Below are positions 8,701 to 17,817 of a stretch of 64,000 nt of DNA, piece by piece; position 1 is the stretch's first letter; every line of letters begins with the position of its first letter. A model generated the notes under the pieces. The model saw only the letters and a program-made list of their open reading frames with translations. It had not been told where the DNA came from and made no database searches. The position numbers and the translations under genes are program-made. Origin of the DNA: Kribbella pittospori (GTDB lineage Bacteria; Actinomycetota; Actinomycetes; Propionibacteriales; Kribbellaceae); NCBI RefSeq assembly GCF_004331465.1, contig NZ_SJKB01000020.1:40985-104984 (forward strand), in the 5' to 3' direction.

Positions 8701-8701
8701 C

Positions 8702-8734
8702 GATCAGGGGAAGCGCCTGGCGCTTCCCCTGATC
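8702..8734. terminator. Near-perfect 16-base-pair bidirectional terminator
   Basis: Bases 8702-8717 pair perfectly with 8719-8734, with a single unpaired base between (in practice a small loop after opening two or three pairs). It starts two bases after the vanS stop and ends just before the stop of the RNHCP gene on the other strand, so it ends both transcripts. Confidence 0.85.
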
Positions 8735-8735
8735 T

Positions 8736-9155
8736 TCACGCCTTGGCCTTGCGAGCCCTCGGCTTCCGAGGCGCGGGATGCGAACCGTTGCCGTTGCCGT
8801 TGCCGTTGGCCTCGGTTTCCGGCTCGGCCGCGAACGGGATGAACGGCATGGTCAGCGGCAACGCCGCCAGCCGCATCAGCAGCAGGACGTTGTCGTCACC
8901 GGCGGTCTTGTTGAGCCGGAGGCGGCCGCAGTTGGTGCATCGGTGGATGAGGACCCACCGGCCCTCGCCGCGAACCGTGACCGCGATCGGTTCCATCCCG
9001 CCGCTGCAGTCGGCCTTGCGATCACCCGGGACGTTGCGGTCCAGATGACGCGACCACAGACAACTCGGGCAATGATTTCGATGGGTGGTTCCAGGGGCGT
9101 CGAGCGAAACCTCTACGCCGCAATGTTCACAGCTGAACGAACGTGCGAATGCCAA
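8736..9155 (-). CDS. RNHCP-domain zinc-ribbon protein
   Basis: Small cytoplasmic protein (139 residues) of the RNHCP family, whose function is not established. The signature RNHCPSCLWSRHLD is at about 27-40. Further CxxC pairs (SCEHCG at about 8-13, and HRCTNCGRLR) make two probable zinc-binding sites. The C-terminal third is low-complexity: a GNGNGNGNG run encoded by a short tandem repeat near 8785-8810, then a Lys/Arg/Pro tail. Convergent with vanS and separated from it only by the shared terminator. Its presence next to the van genes looks accidental. Confidence 0.8.
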   Translation of the reverse strand: MAFARSFSCEHCGVEVSLDAPGTTHRNHCPSCLWSRHLDRNVPGDRKADCSGGMEPIAVTVRGEGRWVLIHRCTNCGRLRLNKTAGDDNVLLLMRLAALPLTMPFIPFAAEPETEANGNGNGNGSHPAPRKPRARKAKA

Positions 9156-9254
9156 ACCAAAGACCTTTCAGAGCGAAGCTGCTGGACATGACAGACATCG
9201 GCTTCCCTCCTCCCGGTCCGCGCCGGCTCACCCGGCGCACTCCCCCACAGCAGA

Positions 9255-11405
9255 TCAGCCCTCATCCTCCACCGTCAATCGATTAACGGTCGGAGGCGGG
9301 CCGTGCACTTCTCGGGTCCACAGCCAGTCGATGATGCGGTCGACGCCGCGGGCGAGTTGGCGGCGGTACGTCGTGAACGGCAGGCCGAGCACCTCCGCGG
9401 CGCGTTCCTGGGTGGCGGCGGGTCGTAGGAAGGTGCGGTCGACAGCCCGGAACGGCCTCTCGTCACGCGGGTCGGCGCGCAGCGACTCGGCGGCCTCGAG
9501 GAGGAGGGCACGAAGCGTGTCGGCGGACGCGTCACCGTGGTCGCGGACGAGCCTGGAGCGCAGGAGCGGACTGCCGGCGAGCCGGTCCGGCCGGTGCAGC
9601 GACCGCAGGGCGGCGCGGACCGCCTGGGCGAACTCAGGCTGGGACAGCACCAGTTCCGGGTCGGCACCGGTGGGCGGTCCGGCAGGGGCGCCGATCTCCC
9701 GATCGGACATCAGCTCCAGCCAGCCCAAAGGCCCCAGCCGCCGGAAGTCGTGGGCGTACACGGCGTAGTGATGGCCGCCGACGTCGTACTCCGCCTCATG
9801 GGCCCGGTGGTAATCGATGTAGGCGAAGAAGGGCTCCCAGTAGGCCGCGTCCTCGAAACACGCGATGAAGTCCCAGGACAGTCCCGGGCTGGTGAGCACG
9901 TGCTGGATGTGCCGCGCGGTGATCACGTTGTTCGACGGCGACGGCTTCTGATAGACCTCGCGATCCATGAAGAACCTGGCCGCATAAACGGTCTCGCCCG
10001 GCCGCGGCGGGCCGTGTCGCTGTGCGTAGTCCCACATCGCCGCGGCGGCCGGGTCCGCGGCGAGGTCGGACTCGCCGACCAACTCCAGGCTGATCTCCCC
10101 GGCGTAGCCGATCGGGTCGCCGGCACCGGCCCGGAAGGCGACGAAATTCGCCGCGGGATGCCCGATCCACTGCGCTACGAACTCGGCCTGCTCAGCCCCC
10201 TGGTGCCGCTCGGTCATCGCCAGGATCGGAGCCCGGTCCTCGTCGCGGAGCTCGTCGGGGAAAGCCTGACCGAACGACTCCCACTCCCAAAAGCTCCTCA
10301 TCGCCGGGTTGTTGCGATGGAGGAAGATGATGTCGGCGGTCCAGCGGTGCTGTTCCAGTCCCCTGGTACGGCGTGCCTGCTCCACCAGGTGCCGACGTAC
10401 CCGCCGGTGCAGGTCGGCGTACGACGCTCGGTCCCGCCATCGCAGGTCCGCGTCGAGCACGTCCCGCGCCACGTCGTGCGGGAACACGCCGTACTGGTCC
10501 TCCTCGATGAACGAAAGTCCCCGCAGCCAGCCGAACAGCTCATGCGCGTCGTCGCCGCCGAGCGCGGTACGGAGCAGATCCTCGGTGGTGAACCGGGCAT
10601 GCGCGCAGGCCTCCAACGCTTCCCGGTGCCGTGGGCTGGGGACCCACTCGACGAAGTGTTCGAGCAGTACCCGGACCACGTCCGGCGTTTCCTGCAGGGA
10701 CAGGCCCGGTGCAAGGCCGCCTCGGTGCTGCTCGACGACATCAACCAGCAGGGACAGCGCAAGCGGATGACCGTGAGTCATCTCGAGCACCCGTCCGTGC
10801 AGGTCCTCGGGTACGCCGGCGGCGTGCAGGTAGGCGCGTGCGTCGTCGGGTTGCAGGTTGCGCAGGGCAACCACTCGCAACAGCTCGCTCCAGCCGTGAT
10901 CGCTCGCCCACTGCGGCGATGGCGGCGTCCGCCCGGCGGCCACGACCAGCGCGTCCGCGGGCAGCGCCGGCAGGAACTCCTCCCGCAGCCAGTTGTCGAG
11001 CGGCAGCAACTGCTCGTAGGTGTCGATGAACAGAATCGGCCGTGCGTGCGCAGCGAGGCTCTCCAACGGTGCGGCTTGGTCCGGTACGCCGAGGGCCGCG
11101 CCGAGTGCGGCGTAGAACCCAGGCGGCGATGGCTCGATCGTCCGGGCGTCGAGACGTACCGCGGTGGCACCCGCCTCCTCGGCGGCCTCGGCGAGAGCGC
11201 CGAGCAAGGTGGTCTTCCCGATCCCTCCCGGCCCGTGCACGAACAGCACCGTGAAGCCGGACTCCGCCGACGTCACCGCCGTACGGAACAACTCGAGCTC
11301 ACCGGTCCGCCCGACGAACCGCCGGCGCCGCGCCTGCCGCAGCCGATCCGCGACCGTGATCGCACCGGCCCGCGCCGTCGGCGTGGACTTGTCACGGCTC
11401 GTCAT
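9255..11405 (-). CDS. Large P-loop ATPase, STAND-like, probable regulator
   Basis: 716-residue protein. N-terminal NTPase has Walker A GPGGIGKTT at about 58-66 and Walker B ILFIDTYE at about 124-130, the AAA/STAND arrangement seen in signalling ATPases. The middle is alpha-helical without a recognised repeat. The last 100 residues contain AATQERAAEVLGLPFTTYRRQL, which reads like a helix-turn-helix of the sigma/LuxR kind. ATG 11405 is preceded by GGAGGGGGTGG. It faces the flavin oxidoreductase gene across a 180-base region, so it probably regulates that pair. No sensory domain is recognised. Confidence 0.7.
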   Translation of the reverse strand: MTSRDKSTPTARAGAITVADRLRQARRRRFVGRTGELELFRTAVTSAESGFTVLFVHGPGGIGKTTLLGALAEAAEEAGATAVRLDARTIEPSPPGFYAALGAALGVPDQAAPLESLAAHARPILFIDTYEQLLPLDNWLREEFLPALPADALVVAAGRTPPSPQWASDHGWSELLRVVALRNLQPDDARAYLHAAGVPEDLHGRVLEMTHGHPLALSLLVDVVEQHRGGLAPGLSLQETPDVVRVLLEHFVEWVPSPRHREALEACAHARFTTEDLLRTALGGDDAHELFGWLRGLSFIEEDQYGVFPHDVARDVLDADLRWRDRASYADLHRRVRRHLVEQARRTRGLEQHRWTADIIFLHRNNPAMRSFWEWESFGQAFPDELRDEDRAPILAMTERHQGAEQAEFVAQWIGHPAANFVAFRAGAGDPIGYAGEISLELVGESDLAADPAAAAMWDYAQRHGPPRPGETVYAARFFMDREVYQKPSPSNNVITARHIQHVLTSPGLSWDFIACFEDAAYWEPFFAYIDYHRAHEAEYDVGGHHYAVYAHDFRRLGPLGWLELMSDREIGAPAGPPTGADPELVLSQPEFAQAVRAALRSLHRPDRLAGSPLLRSRLVRDHGDASADTLRALLLEAAESLRADPRDERPFRAVDRTFLRPAATQERAAEVLGLPFTTYRRQLARGVDRIIDWLWTREVHGPPPTVNRLTVEDEG

Positions 11406-11478
11406 GCGCCACCCCCTCCGGCACTCCGAGCATCCTCAGTCCAACCTGCCCCTCGCCTCGTTGGCGGTCAAGACGAAC

Positions 11479-11520
11479 GGACAGCTCGTACGGCGTTCGG
11501 ACAGCGATTGGACAGTGATT
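11479..11520. promoter_or_regulatory. GGACAG direct repeats in a divergent promoter region
   Basis: GGACAG occurs at 11479, 11499 and 11510. The last two are part of 11-base tandem copies, GGACAGCGATT and GGACAGTGATT, which place them one helical turn apart. The site lies about 70 bases before the flavin oxidoreductase start and opposite the ATPase gene. Tandem repeats with 11-base spacing are typical activator sites. No experiment supports this one. Confidence 0.4.
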
Positions 11521-11585
11521 GGTCTGGCAGGTGAGCAGGTCGGTGCCGCACGCTGCCGGCACTGAGACAGCTCCGGAGGTGTGAG

Positions 11586-12998
11586 ATGGCGGAAATCGTC
11601 GTACTGGGCGCCGGCCTGAACGGCCTGGTCACCGCGATGCTCCTGGCCCGCGACGGCCACAGTGTGCAGGTCCTGGAACGGGACGAGGCCGCGCCCGGCG
11701 ATGCCGACACTGTCTGGGACCAGTGGCAGCGGCCGGGAGTCAACCAGTTCCGCCAGCTGCACTTCATGTTGCCCCGCTGGCGGGCGCTGATGCAGCGCGA
11801 ACTGCCCGCCGTCCTCGAGCAGGTGATCGCCTTCGGCGGCTGCCGCGTGAACGTGTTCGGTGAGCTGCCGGCCGGCCTGACCGGTGGCCCGCGCGACGGC
11901 GACGAGCGGTTCGATACGGTGACAGCCCGGCGTCCGGTCCTCGAGGCGGCTGCCGCTGCTGTCGCACAGCGAACCCACGGTGTTTCGATCCGCCGCGGCG
12001 TCACGGTCCGCGAACTGGTCACCGGCAACCGCCTGGTCGCGGCGGCACCACACGTGACCGGAGTGGTGATCGACGACGGCGCCGTACTCCCTGCCGATCT
12101 CGTCGTCGACGCGACCGGGCGACGATCGCCGATCGGCGTCATGGTTGAGTCCGCCGGCGGCCGTCGCCCCAATGAGGAGCGCGAGGACTCAGGATTCGTG
12201 TACTACGCCCGCCACTTCCGTTCGGCCGACGGATCCCGGCCCGCGGCCCTCGGCACATTGCTGCAGCACTTCGACAGCCTGTCGGTCCTGACCCTTCCCG
12301 GCGACAACGGCACGTGGGGCGTCGGATTCATCACGTCCGCGCGGGACAAGCACCTGCGCGGGCTGCGTGACACTTCCTCGTGGCAGACGGCCCTGAAGCT
12401 GTATCCGACCGCCGCCCACTGGGGAGAGGCCGAACCGATCACCGACGTACAGGTGATCGCCGGGATCGAAGACCGGTACCACCGCTTCGTCGTCGATGGC
12501 GAGCCGGTGGTCACCGGGCTCGTTGCGGTCGGCGATGCCTGGGCGTGCACGAACCCCTCGCTCGGCCGCGGCGCGTCGATCGGGATGCTGCACGCCTGCG
12601 CGCTGCGCGACCTGCTCCGCGACGTCAGCCCGGACCAGCCGGAGAAGCTGGTACGGCGGTTCGACGAGATCACCGAGAGCACGGTCGCCCCGCTGTACAG
12701 GATGACGCTGGCCTTCGACCGGCACCGGCTGAACGAACTCGCCGCCGACGTGGCCGGCGAGACGTATCAAACCTCAGACGCGAGCTGGGCGATGAGCAAA
12801 GCGTTGTACGCGGCCGCCCAGCACGATCCCGACGTACTGCGTGCGTACGCGTCTGTCATGTCGATGCTGAACACTCCCCAGGAGGCACTGGCAGCGCCCG
12901 GCCTGGTCAGCAAGGTCCTCACGCTCGGCGCCAACGCGCCGCAGTACCCGATCCCTGGCCCCGGCCGCGCACAACTCCTCTCCGCGATCACGAACTAG
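11586..12998 (+). CDS. FAD-dependent oxidoreductase / monooxygenase
   Basis: 470-residue flavoprotein of the group A monooxygenase/halogenase superfamily. The FAD-binding VVLGAGLNG is at about 5-13, the DG-type second motif is present, and the AVGDAWACTNPSLGRGA segment around 317-333 is the GD motif that contacts the FAD ribityl chain, here in the variant found in actinobacterial orphans. GGAGG lies six bases before the ATG. The next gene, an epoxide-hydrolase-like protein, starts nine bases after its stop, so an oxygenation-then-hydrolysis pair is likely. Substrate unknown. Confidence 0.8.
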   Translation: MAEIVVLGAGLNGLVTAMLLARDGHSVQVLERDEAAPGDADTVWDQWQRPGVNQFRQLHFMLPRWRALMQRELPAVLEQVIAFGGCRVNVFGELPAGLTGGPRDGDERFDTVTARRPVLEAAAAAVAQRTHGVSIRRGVTVRELVTGNRLVAAAPHVTGVVIDDGAVLPADLVVDATGRRSPIGVMVESAGGRRPNEEREDSGFVYYARHFRSADGSRPAALGTLLQHFDSLSVLTLPGDNGTWGVGFITSARDKHLRGLRDTSSWQTALKLYPTAAHWGEAEPITDVQVIAGIEDRYHRFVVDGEPVVTGLVAVGDAWACTNPSLGRGASIGMLHACALRDLLRDVSPDQPEKLVRRFDEITESTVAPLYRMTLAFDRHRLNELAADVAGETYQTSDASWAMSKALYAAAQHDPDVLRAYASVMSMLNTPQEALAAPGLVSKVLTLGANAPQYPIPGPGRAQLLSAITN

Positions 12999-13007
12999 GA
13001 GCTCGCC

Positions 13008-13847
13008 ATGCGCATCGACATCAACGGAACAACCCTCGAGGTCGAGGACCTCGGCGACGGCGAGCCCGTCCTCCTGCTGCACGGCTGGCCCGACAGCCAT
13101 GAGGTCTGGCGCCACCAGGTCGCGGCGCTCGGCGATGCCGGTTACCGAACCATCGCCCCGGACCTCCGCGGATTCGGCGGGTCCGACAAGCCCGGCTCTG
13201 TCGCGAGCTACGGCATGATTCAGATGGTCAGCGACCTGATCGGTCTCCTCGACGTCCTCGGCGCGCCACGGGCCAATGTCGTGGGTCACGACTGGGGCGG
13301 TGCGATCGGCGCGGTACTCGCCGCGCTGTCGCCCGAGCGGGTTGCCACCCTGACCTGCGTGTCGGTCGGCCACCCGGCGGCGTTCGCGGCCGCCGGCTGG
13401 GCCCAGCGCGAGAAGTCCTGGTACATGCTGCTGTTCCAGTTCCCCGGCGTCGCCGAACACTGGCTCGCCGACAACGACTTCGCGAACCTGCGGGCGTGGA
13501 GCCGGCACCCGGACATCGAGTCCGTCATCGCGCACCTCCGCGACCCCGCCGCCCTGACGGCAAGCCTCGGCGTCTACCGCGCGATCCTGCCGCCGGAGTC
13601 GCTGATCCGCCCACCGACGGACCTCCCGCGCATCCAAGCACCGACGATGGGAATCTGGACCACCGACGACCTCGCCATCACCGAAGAGGCCCTGACCGGC
13701 ACCGCAGCCTTCGTCGACGCCCCCTGGCGGTACGAGCGAATCAACAACATCGGCCACTGGCCCCAACTCGACGCCCCCGACCAGGTAAACACCCTGCTCC
13801 TCAACTTCCTCTCCACCCTCCCCACTCCCACACCAGCGCGCTCCTGA
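13008..13847 (+). CDS. Alpha/beta hydrolase, epoxide-hydrolase family
   Basis: 279 residues with the epoxide-hydrolase pattern: HGWPDS (HGxP oxyanion motif) at about 25-30, nucleophile Asp in GHDWGG at about 92-97, an acid in WTTDD late in the chain and the catalytic histidine in GHWPQ near the end. Cap-domain residues (WYMLLFQFPG) are present. No signal peptide. Paired with the preceding flavoprotein, it could open epoxides that the flavoprotein makes, though haloalkane or ester substrates remain possible for the family. Confidence 0.82.
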   Translation: MRIDINGTTLEVEDLGDGEPVLLLHGWPDSHEVWRHQVAALGDAGYRTIAPDLRGFGGSDKPGSVASYGMIQMVSDLIGLLDVLGAPRANVVGHDWGGAIGAVLAALSPERVATLTCVSVGHPAAFAAAGWAQREKSWYMLLFQFPGVAEHWLADNDFANLRAWSRHPDIESVIAHLRDPAALTASLGVYRAILPPESLIRPPTDLPRIQAPTMGIWTTDDLAITEEALTGTAAFVDAPWRYERINNIGHWPQLDAPDQVNTLLLNFLSTLPTPTPARS

Positions 13848-14090
13848 TCGCCCACGCCCGGCGTGCACAGCCCCCAAAGCGGCGTACGACGACGGTCCCG
13901 ACCCACAGAACCATGTGAACACGTGATGTCCGCAAGGCGTCAGGACTGGGCGAGCTGCGGGATGAACGCGGCCAGCGCGCTGGTGAGCAGTCGCGAGAAG
14001 ACCGCACGGCCGGTCTACGGATCCCGCAGGAGGCAGACTCCCCGGGCCAGGAAGCGCCCGGAACCGGCCGGCACGGGGTCACGCGGTGGG

Positions 14091-14642
14091 TCAGTCCGAG
14101 CGTCCAGTGCCTGGGCTCGTGGCCACGAGTCCGACAACGCCTCCGAGCGCGGTTGTCGCGAGGGCCAACGGTGCCTCCGCGGCCTTGCCTTGATAGATCA
14201 GGACGAACGCCATAGTGCCGAACACGAAGATCGCCGCGGTCATCGTCATGACGACGATGTACCACAGATGCTGACGGGTGCGGCGGTCTGGATTGCCGAG
14301 AACCCCCTGGGCCAGCTGTCGCTGCTGATCGCTTGGCAGAGCGCGCACCGCACCCTCCGCTGCAGCCCTTTTCTGCGTGGTCGTGTCCAGACTCTGTACG
14401 ACGCTGGCGGCCAGGTCCTCCTTCGCCTCGTTAGGGAGCCTGCCGACCACCTCCTCTGCAGCGGCCTTCTGCTGTGCGGGCGTGTCCAAGCCCTGCACAA
14501 CAACCGCCGGCAGCGACTGAATCTCCGAACGCGTCAACGTCCGCGCAGCCTGATCCGCCGCCGCTCGAGCTGTGGAAAGACGACCGCGAGCCACGTCTTG
14601 ATTGGATGAACCACCCAGGTCCGAATCGATCGCATCGGCCAT
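14091..14642 (-). CDS. Repeat-containing two-helix membrane protein
   Basis: Unrecognised 183-residue protein. Residues about 40-115 hold three related units of about 33 residues beginning with L-P and running on as charged helices (LPAVVVQGLDTPAQQKAA, LPNEAKEDLAASVVQSL, LPSDQQRQLAQGVLG). Two membrane helices follow (about 127-150 and 156-176) and a short tail. It lies 87 bases downstream of the MBL-fold gene on the same strand, so it is probably the membrane component of that operon. The soluble repeats in front of a helical hairpin would suit a sensor or an oligomerising effector; that is inference. Confidence 0.65.
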   Translation of the reverse strand: MADAIDSDLGGSSNQDVARGRLSTARAAADQAARTLTRSEIQSLPAVVVQGLDTPAQQKAAAEEVVGRLPNEAKEDLAASVVQSLDTTTQKRAAAEGAVRALPSDQQRQLAQGVLGNPDRRTRQHLWYIVVMTMTAAIFVFGTMAFVLIYQGKAAEAPLALATTALGGVVGLVATSPGTGRSD

Positions 14643-14729
14643 CTCAGGCCTCCCTATCGGTCACCGAGGCCGCGTTGACGACGTCTCGGATAGTCAGGGC
14701 AACCGACACTTCGGCCGGTTGGGTCGGTG

Positions 14730-15884
14730 TTACTTGGTTGTCCAGCGGCGGGCTGCATTCAGGTCGACCATGTCGGCCGGCCGGTCGCCGAAACGCCAGA
14801 GTGAGCGTTTGCCCGTCGGAGAGATGACGACGCAGATTGTGCCGAGTGCCTTGTTGGTGCTGTCCTTCGCGCTGGTGTAGTGAATGCCGAGCTCATGGTC
14901 TGCCTTCCGCTTGATCTTCCCGGAGCTCACGGCCTGGAGCGCTTCACGGATCGCCTGCTGCGAAACGGTGTGCGGAAAGTTGTACTTTCCTCCACCTGCG
15001 ACTGAGGAGACCAGGCTCAGTGCCGGGGCGATCTGTTCGACGAGTTCGAGGCTGAGGCCGTGCTTTGACAGGTGATGAGGGACCTTGAACACATCCGCCT
15101 TGAGAGGATCCTTGCCTAGCGCAACGCGCAAGGCCGAGGCCGCCGCAGATTCATCCGGGTGCAGTTCCGGGAAGTCCGTCAGCGCATGGGCCCATGAGAC
15201 GGTTTGCGCGTCGGCACCGAGCAGAAGTCGCTGCGTTCTCGGCCTGACGAATTCGCGATCGGGAGACTGCTGGACAACGCGGCTGGCCGGGAATTCCAGG
15301 CGCATCGCGATCGACGAGTTGTTGATCTCGATGCCATAGGTGTCGAATCGGTTGCGCAGAGATATCGCGGGCGTCAGCGTCATGACCTGCACGTGGCCGA
15401 TGTAGCGGGTGTACCCGGCTGTCGGCTGTGAGTGCCGCACGCTGTGACCCGCGCTGTCCAGATCCTCGATGACTCGCATCATCTCCGCGTACGCCGCCAC
15501 CGTGTGGAAGTAGCCCGGCTCCCAGAACTCGCCGATTTGGTCGCCGAACTTGTCCAGGAACTCCGGCATGCCACCGATGTGATCCTGATGTGGGTGAGTA
15601 GCCACGACGAGCTCGAACAGTGGTCTGCCGGGCGGTGGCTCCTTCAACAGACCGACGCCCCCCAGCTTTGCGACCAACTGCGGAAGCTTCTTCGTCGTCG
15701 CACAATCGACCACGACGGCGTGGCGATGGCCCCCGGGTGTCTCCGGGAGGAGGATCAGTTGCGTGTCACCGTCGCCGACGTTGAGCAAGAAGTAGACCAA
15801 GTCATCTTTGTCGATCGACGTCTCGAAGCGAGTCGACGCGTCGAACGATGCCGCGTCCAGCGTCTCAACCAAGGTCTCTGTCAT
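14730..15884 (-). CDS. ComEC-like metallo-beta-lactamase-fold hydrolase
   Basis: 384-residue stand-alone MBL-fold protein of the type found at the C-terminus of ComEC/Rec2. Metal motif HPHQDHIGG is at about 97-105; then EINNSSIAMRL, LLLGADAQ and FKVPHHLSKHG, the ComEC-like second half in which the usual HHGS is altered to HHLS. It lacks membrane segments, so it is a soluble putative phosphodiesterase or nuclease rather than a DNA-uptake channel. ATG 15884 overlaps the upstream gene's stop (ATGA). A second, more divergent member occurs at 44850-46028 in this window. Confidence 0.8.
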   Translation of the reverse strand: MTETLVETLDAASFDASTRFETSIDKDDLVYFLLNVGDGDTQLILLPETPGGHRHAVVVDCATTKKLPQLVAKLGGVGLLKEPPPGRPLFELVVATHPHQDHIGGMPEFLDKFGDQIGEFWEPGYFHTVAAYAEMMRVIEDLDSAGHSVRHSQPTAGYTRYIGHVQVMTLTPAISLRNRFDTYGIEINNSSIAMRLEFPASRVVQQSPDREFVRPRTQRLLLGADAQTVSWAHALTDFPELHPDESAAASALRVALGKDPLKADVFKVPHHLSKHGLSLELVEQIAPALSLVSSVAGGGKYNFPHTVSQQAIREALQAVSSGKIKRKADHELGIHYTSAKDSTNKALGTICVVISPTGKRSLWRFGDRPADMVDLNAARRWTTK

Positions 15885-16444
15885 CGCGCCTCCCCCAGGT
15901 GCGCACGCCATTCCGCAGGCTCGGTCACTGCGGGAAGTCGACCCTGGTCATGCGATGCCGTTTCAGCGACCGATCCATCAAGTGGCGCCGCCACCGCACC
16001 GTAGAACGAGGCTCGTGCTGCGTTCCGTGCGGCCGCCGTGATGTCCACGATCGGACCGATGGGTTTCAGCAGCTGGCGCTGTGCTCGGCTGGCGAGCATC
16101 ATCGCGAACGCGTCGCCGATCTGCGGCGGCCGCTCGCGCAACTCTGCGGGTACGCGCCGCTCTCGGGCCAGCGTCTGCCAAGCGTTCGTTGACACGGAGA
16201 CTTCAACGACTCGACCGAGGCGATGCCGCACCCTGCCCAGGTCATCTGTTCGCGGCCATTCAGACAGGACGAACAACAGTTCGCCGGCCGGGGCATCGCG
16301 CTCATCGATGACCACGTACGTCAGCGCCGAGACCAAATCCGGAGCGACGTTTTCCAGCACTGCTGGGATCCACGGCGTGTCCCGCAACGGAATCTGAACC
16401 GCCCGGCCAGTCTTAGCCGCCGCACGGTTCTCCAGCCAGTTCAC
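15881..16444 (-). CDS. Protein of unknown function, first gene of the MBL operon
   Basis: 187 residues, not recognised. It is soluble and mixed alpha/beta, without cysteine clusters or membrane segments. The middle (SALTYVVIDERD, ELLFVLSEWPR) looks like a beta-sheet domain, and the C-terminal 60 residues are disordered-looking. GTG 16444 follows GAAGG at good spacing, and an in-frame stop four codons upstream fixes the start. The stop overlaps the MBL start, so the two proteins are probably made together in equal amounts. Confidence 0.65.
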   Translation of the reverse strand: MNWLENRAAAKTGRAVQIPLRDTPWIPAVLENVAPDLVSALTYVVIDERDAPAGELLFVLSEWPRTDDLGRVRHRLGRVVEVSVSTNAWQTLARERRVPAELRERPPQIGDAFAMMLASRAQRQLLKPIGPIVDITAAARNAARASFYGAVAAPLDGSVAETASHDQGRLPAVTEPAEWRAHLGEAR

Positions 16445-16942
16445 AGCTGACCTTCACAACAATGCTCGGCGCACACTTCAGCCGACCTCAATGCCCCCAT
16501 CGACCCTCCCCAGAGTCGTTGAACGCAGTGTGCACCCACCGACTCGTACGAACAAGAGGCTAGCCAAATGAAACTGATGATGACTTGTGCGGTCGTGTGA
16601 ATGCGCATGGCCAGCACGAGCTCCCCATCGTTGATCCAGCACTGCGCCGTATCAACTTCCATCTGCGGTGTCGCCTCGAGGCGGCCCCGGACGCACCCAC
16701 CCACTCTCTTCGGTTGCCCTAGGCAATATGTGCATGAAGTTGTCCATTGCAAATCAATCCTTGTGACCAGCTCAACCACAGGCTTGATTCACTTGTTTGG
16801 GCAACCGCACCATTCGCATCGATTGCACGGACCAAAGTCTTCGGCGCCGAGAAGCGAGACCATCAAGGTCAGAGCTCGCCTTTCCCACAGCAACGTCTTG
16901 GAGGGACACTTCCTGTCCGCCCTCCCCACGTACGTCTGAGGC
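16445..16942. other. Intergenic stretch with no supported gene
   Basis: About 500 bases between the MBL operon start and the xdhC remnant. Short frames exist on both strands, but none has family resemblance, a convincing ribosome site or typical codon use. One minus-strand frame (16441-16779) ends with a GTGA overlap on the next gene but is Cys/Trp-rich and unlike a real protein. The MBL operon promoter must lie here. Confidence 0.6.
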
Positions 16943-17811
16943 CTAGGCCACGCCTGCGTGCTCGCGATGGATTCGGCCCTTGGTGGTTGACAGGGGTTGG
17001 CCCGTGGCTGAGGAGCGGGTGGCGATGATTTCGGCTGCGATGGAGATTGCGGTCTCCTCGGGGGTGCGCGCCTAGGTCCAAGCCGGTGGGTGACGACAGG
17101 CGGGTGAGCTCGGCCTCGGTCACACCGGCTGCTCGCAGGCGGGACAGGCGATCCTCGTGGGTGCGGCGTGATCCCATCGCACCGATGTAGCCGGCGTCGG
17201 TGCGCAGCGCCACCTCCAGCAGCGGTACGTCGAACTTCGGGTCGTGGGTGAGCACGCACAGGACGCTGCGGCGATCCACCAAGCCTTGTTCTACGCCTCC
17301 GCGAGGAAACGGTGCGGCCAGCGCACCACGACCTCGTCCGCCTCGGGAAACCGCTGCCGAGTGGCGAACACGCCGCGCGCGTCGCACACCGTCACGTGGT
17401 GGCCGAGGAACTTGCCCACCCGAGCCACGGCGACCGCGAAATCGATCGCGCCGAAGACGAACATCCGCGGCGGAGGCGTGAACGCCTGGACGAACACCGC
17501 GACCTCGGCCCGCTGGCACTCCCCCCTGCGCTCTGTAGTACCGGATCGCGGTGGCACCTTGGTCGAGCATCGCCACGGCGTCCTCGATGACGGCGGTGTC
17601 CAAGCCCGAGTCACCGAGACTCCCGGTGACTCCGTCCGGCCAGACAATCAACCGTTGCCCCAGGCCCTCTCCGGTGGTGACCACAGTCGCCCACCGCCAT
17701 CGCCGCGCCAGGTTGACGCGGCGCCGAGCGGAACGTGTCGATGACCGTCGCCACGGCGAACCGCCCGCCATCGGCGTACCACGGCCGGATGTGCGGGAGC
17801 AGATCACGCAC
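16943..17811 (-). pseudogene. xdhC: Decayed xdhC (molybdenum hydroxylase maturation factor)
   Basis: XdhC/CoxI proteins load sulfurated molybdenum cofactor into xanthine-dehydrogenase-type enzymes. Here the family can be followed only in pieces: the start MRDLLPHIRPWYADGG at 17811, then an abrupt join after AAMAVG that removes the N-terminal cysteine-motif segment (I estimate well over 50 residues), then GEGLGQRLIVWPDGVTG in another frame. A shift near 17525 reaches QRAEVAVFVQAF and the Rossmann region. A shift near 17295 returns to VEQGLVDRRSVLCV, and one near 17070 reaches TPEETAISIAAEII, ending at 16943. It begins six bases after the 2Fe-2S gene stop. Several indels plus the internal loss make a true pseudogene likely. 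Confidence 0.8.
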
Positions 17812-17817
17812 GCTGCC

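Noticed and set aside
9537..11534. A 665-residue open frame on the plus strand opposite the ATPase gene
   Set aside because: It is Arg/Gly/Pro-rich, has no domain likeness and mirrors codon positions of the ATPase gene, which shows a P-loop and a good ribosome site. High GC produces such shadows.
16441..16779. A 112-residue minus-strand frame ending with a GTGA overlap on the MBL operon
   Set aside because: Cys/Trp-rich and unlike a real protein, no ribosome site and no family. The four-base overlap can arise by chance.
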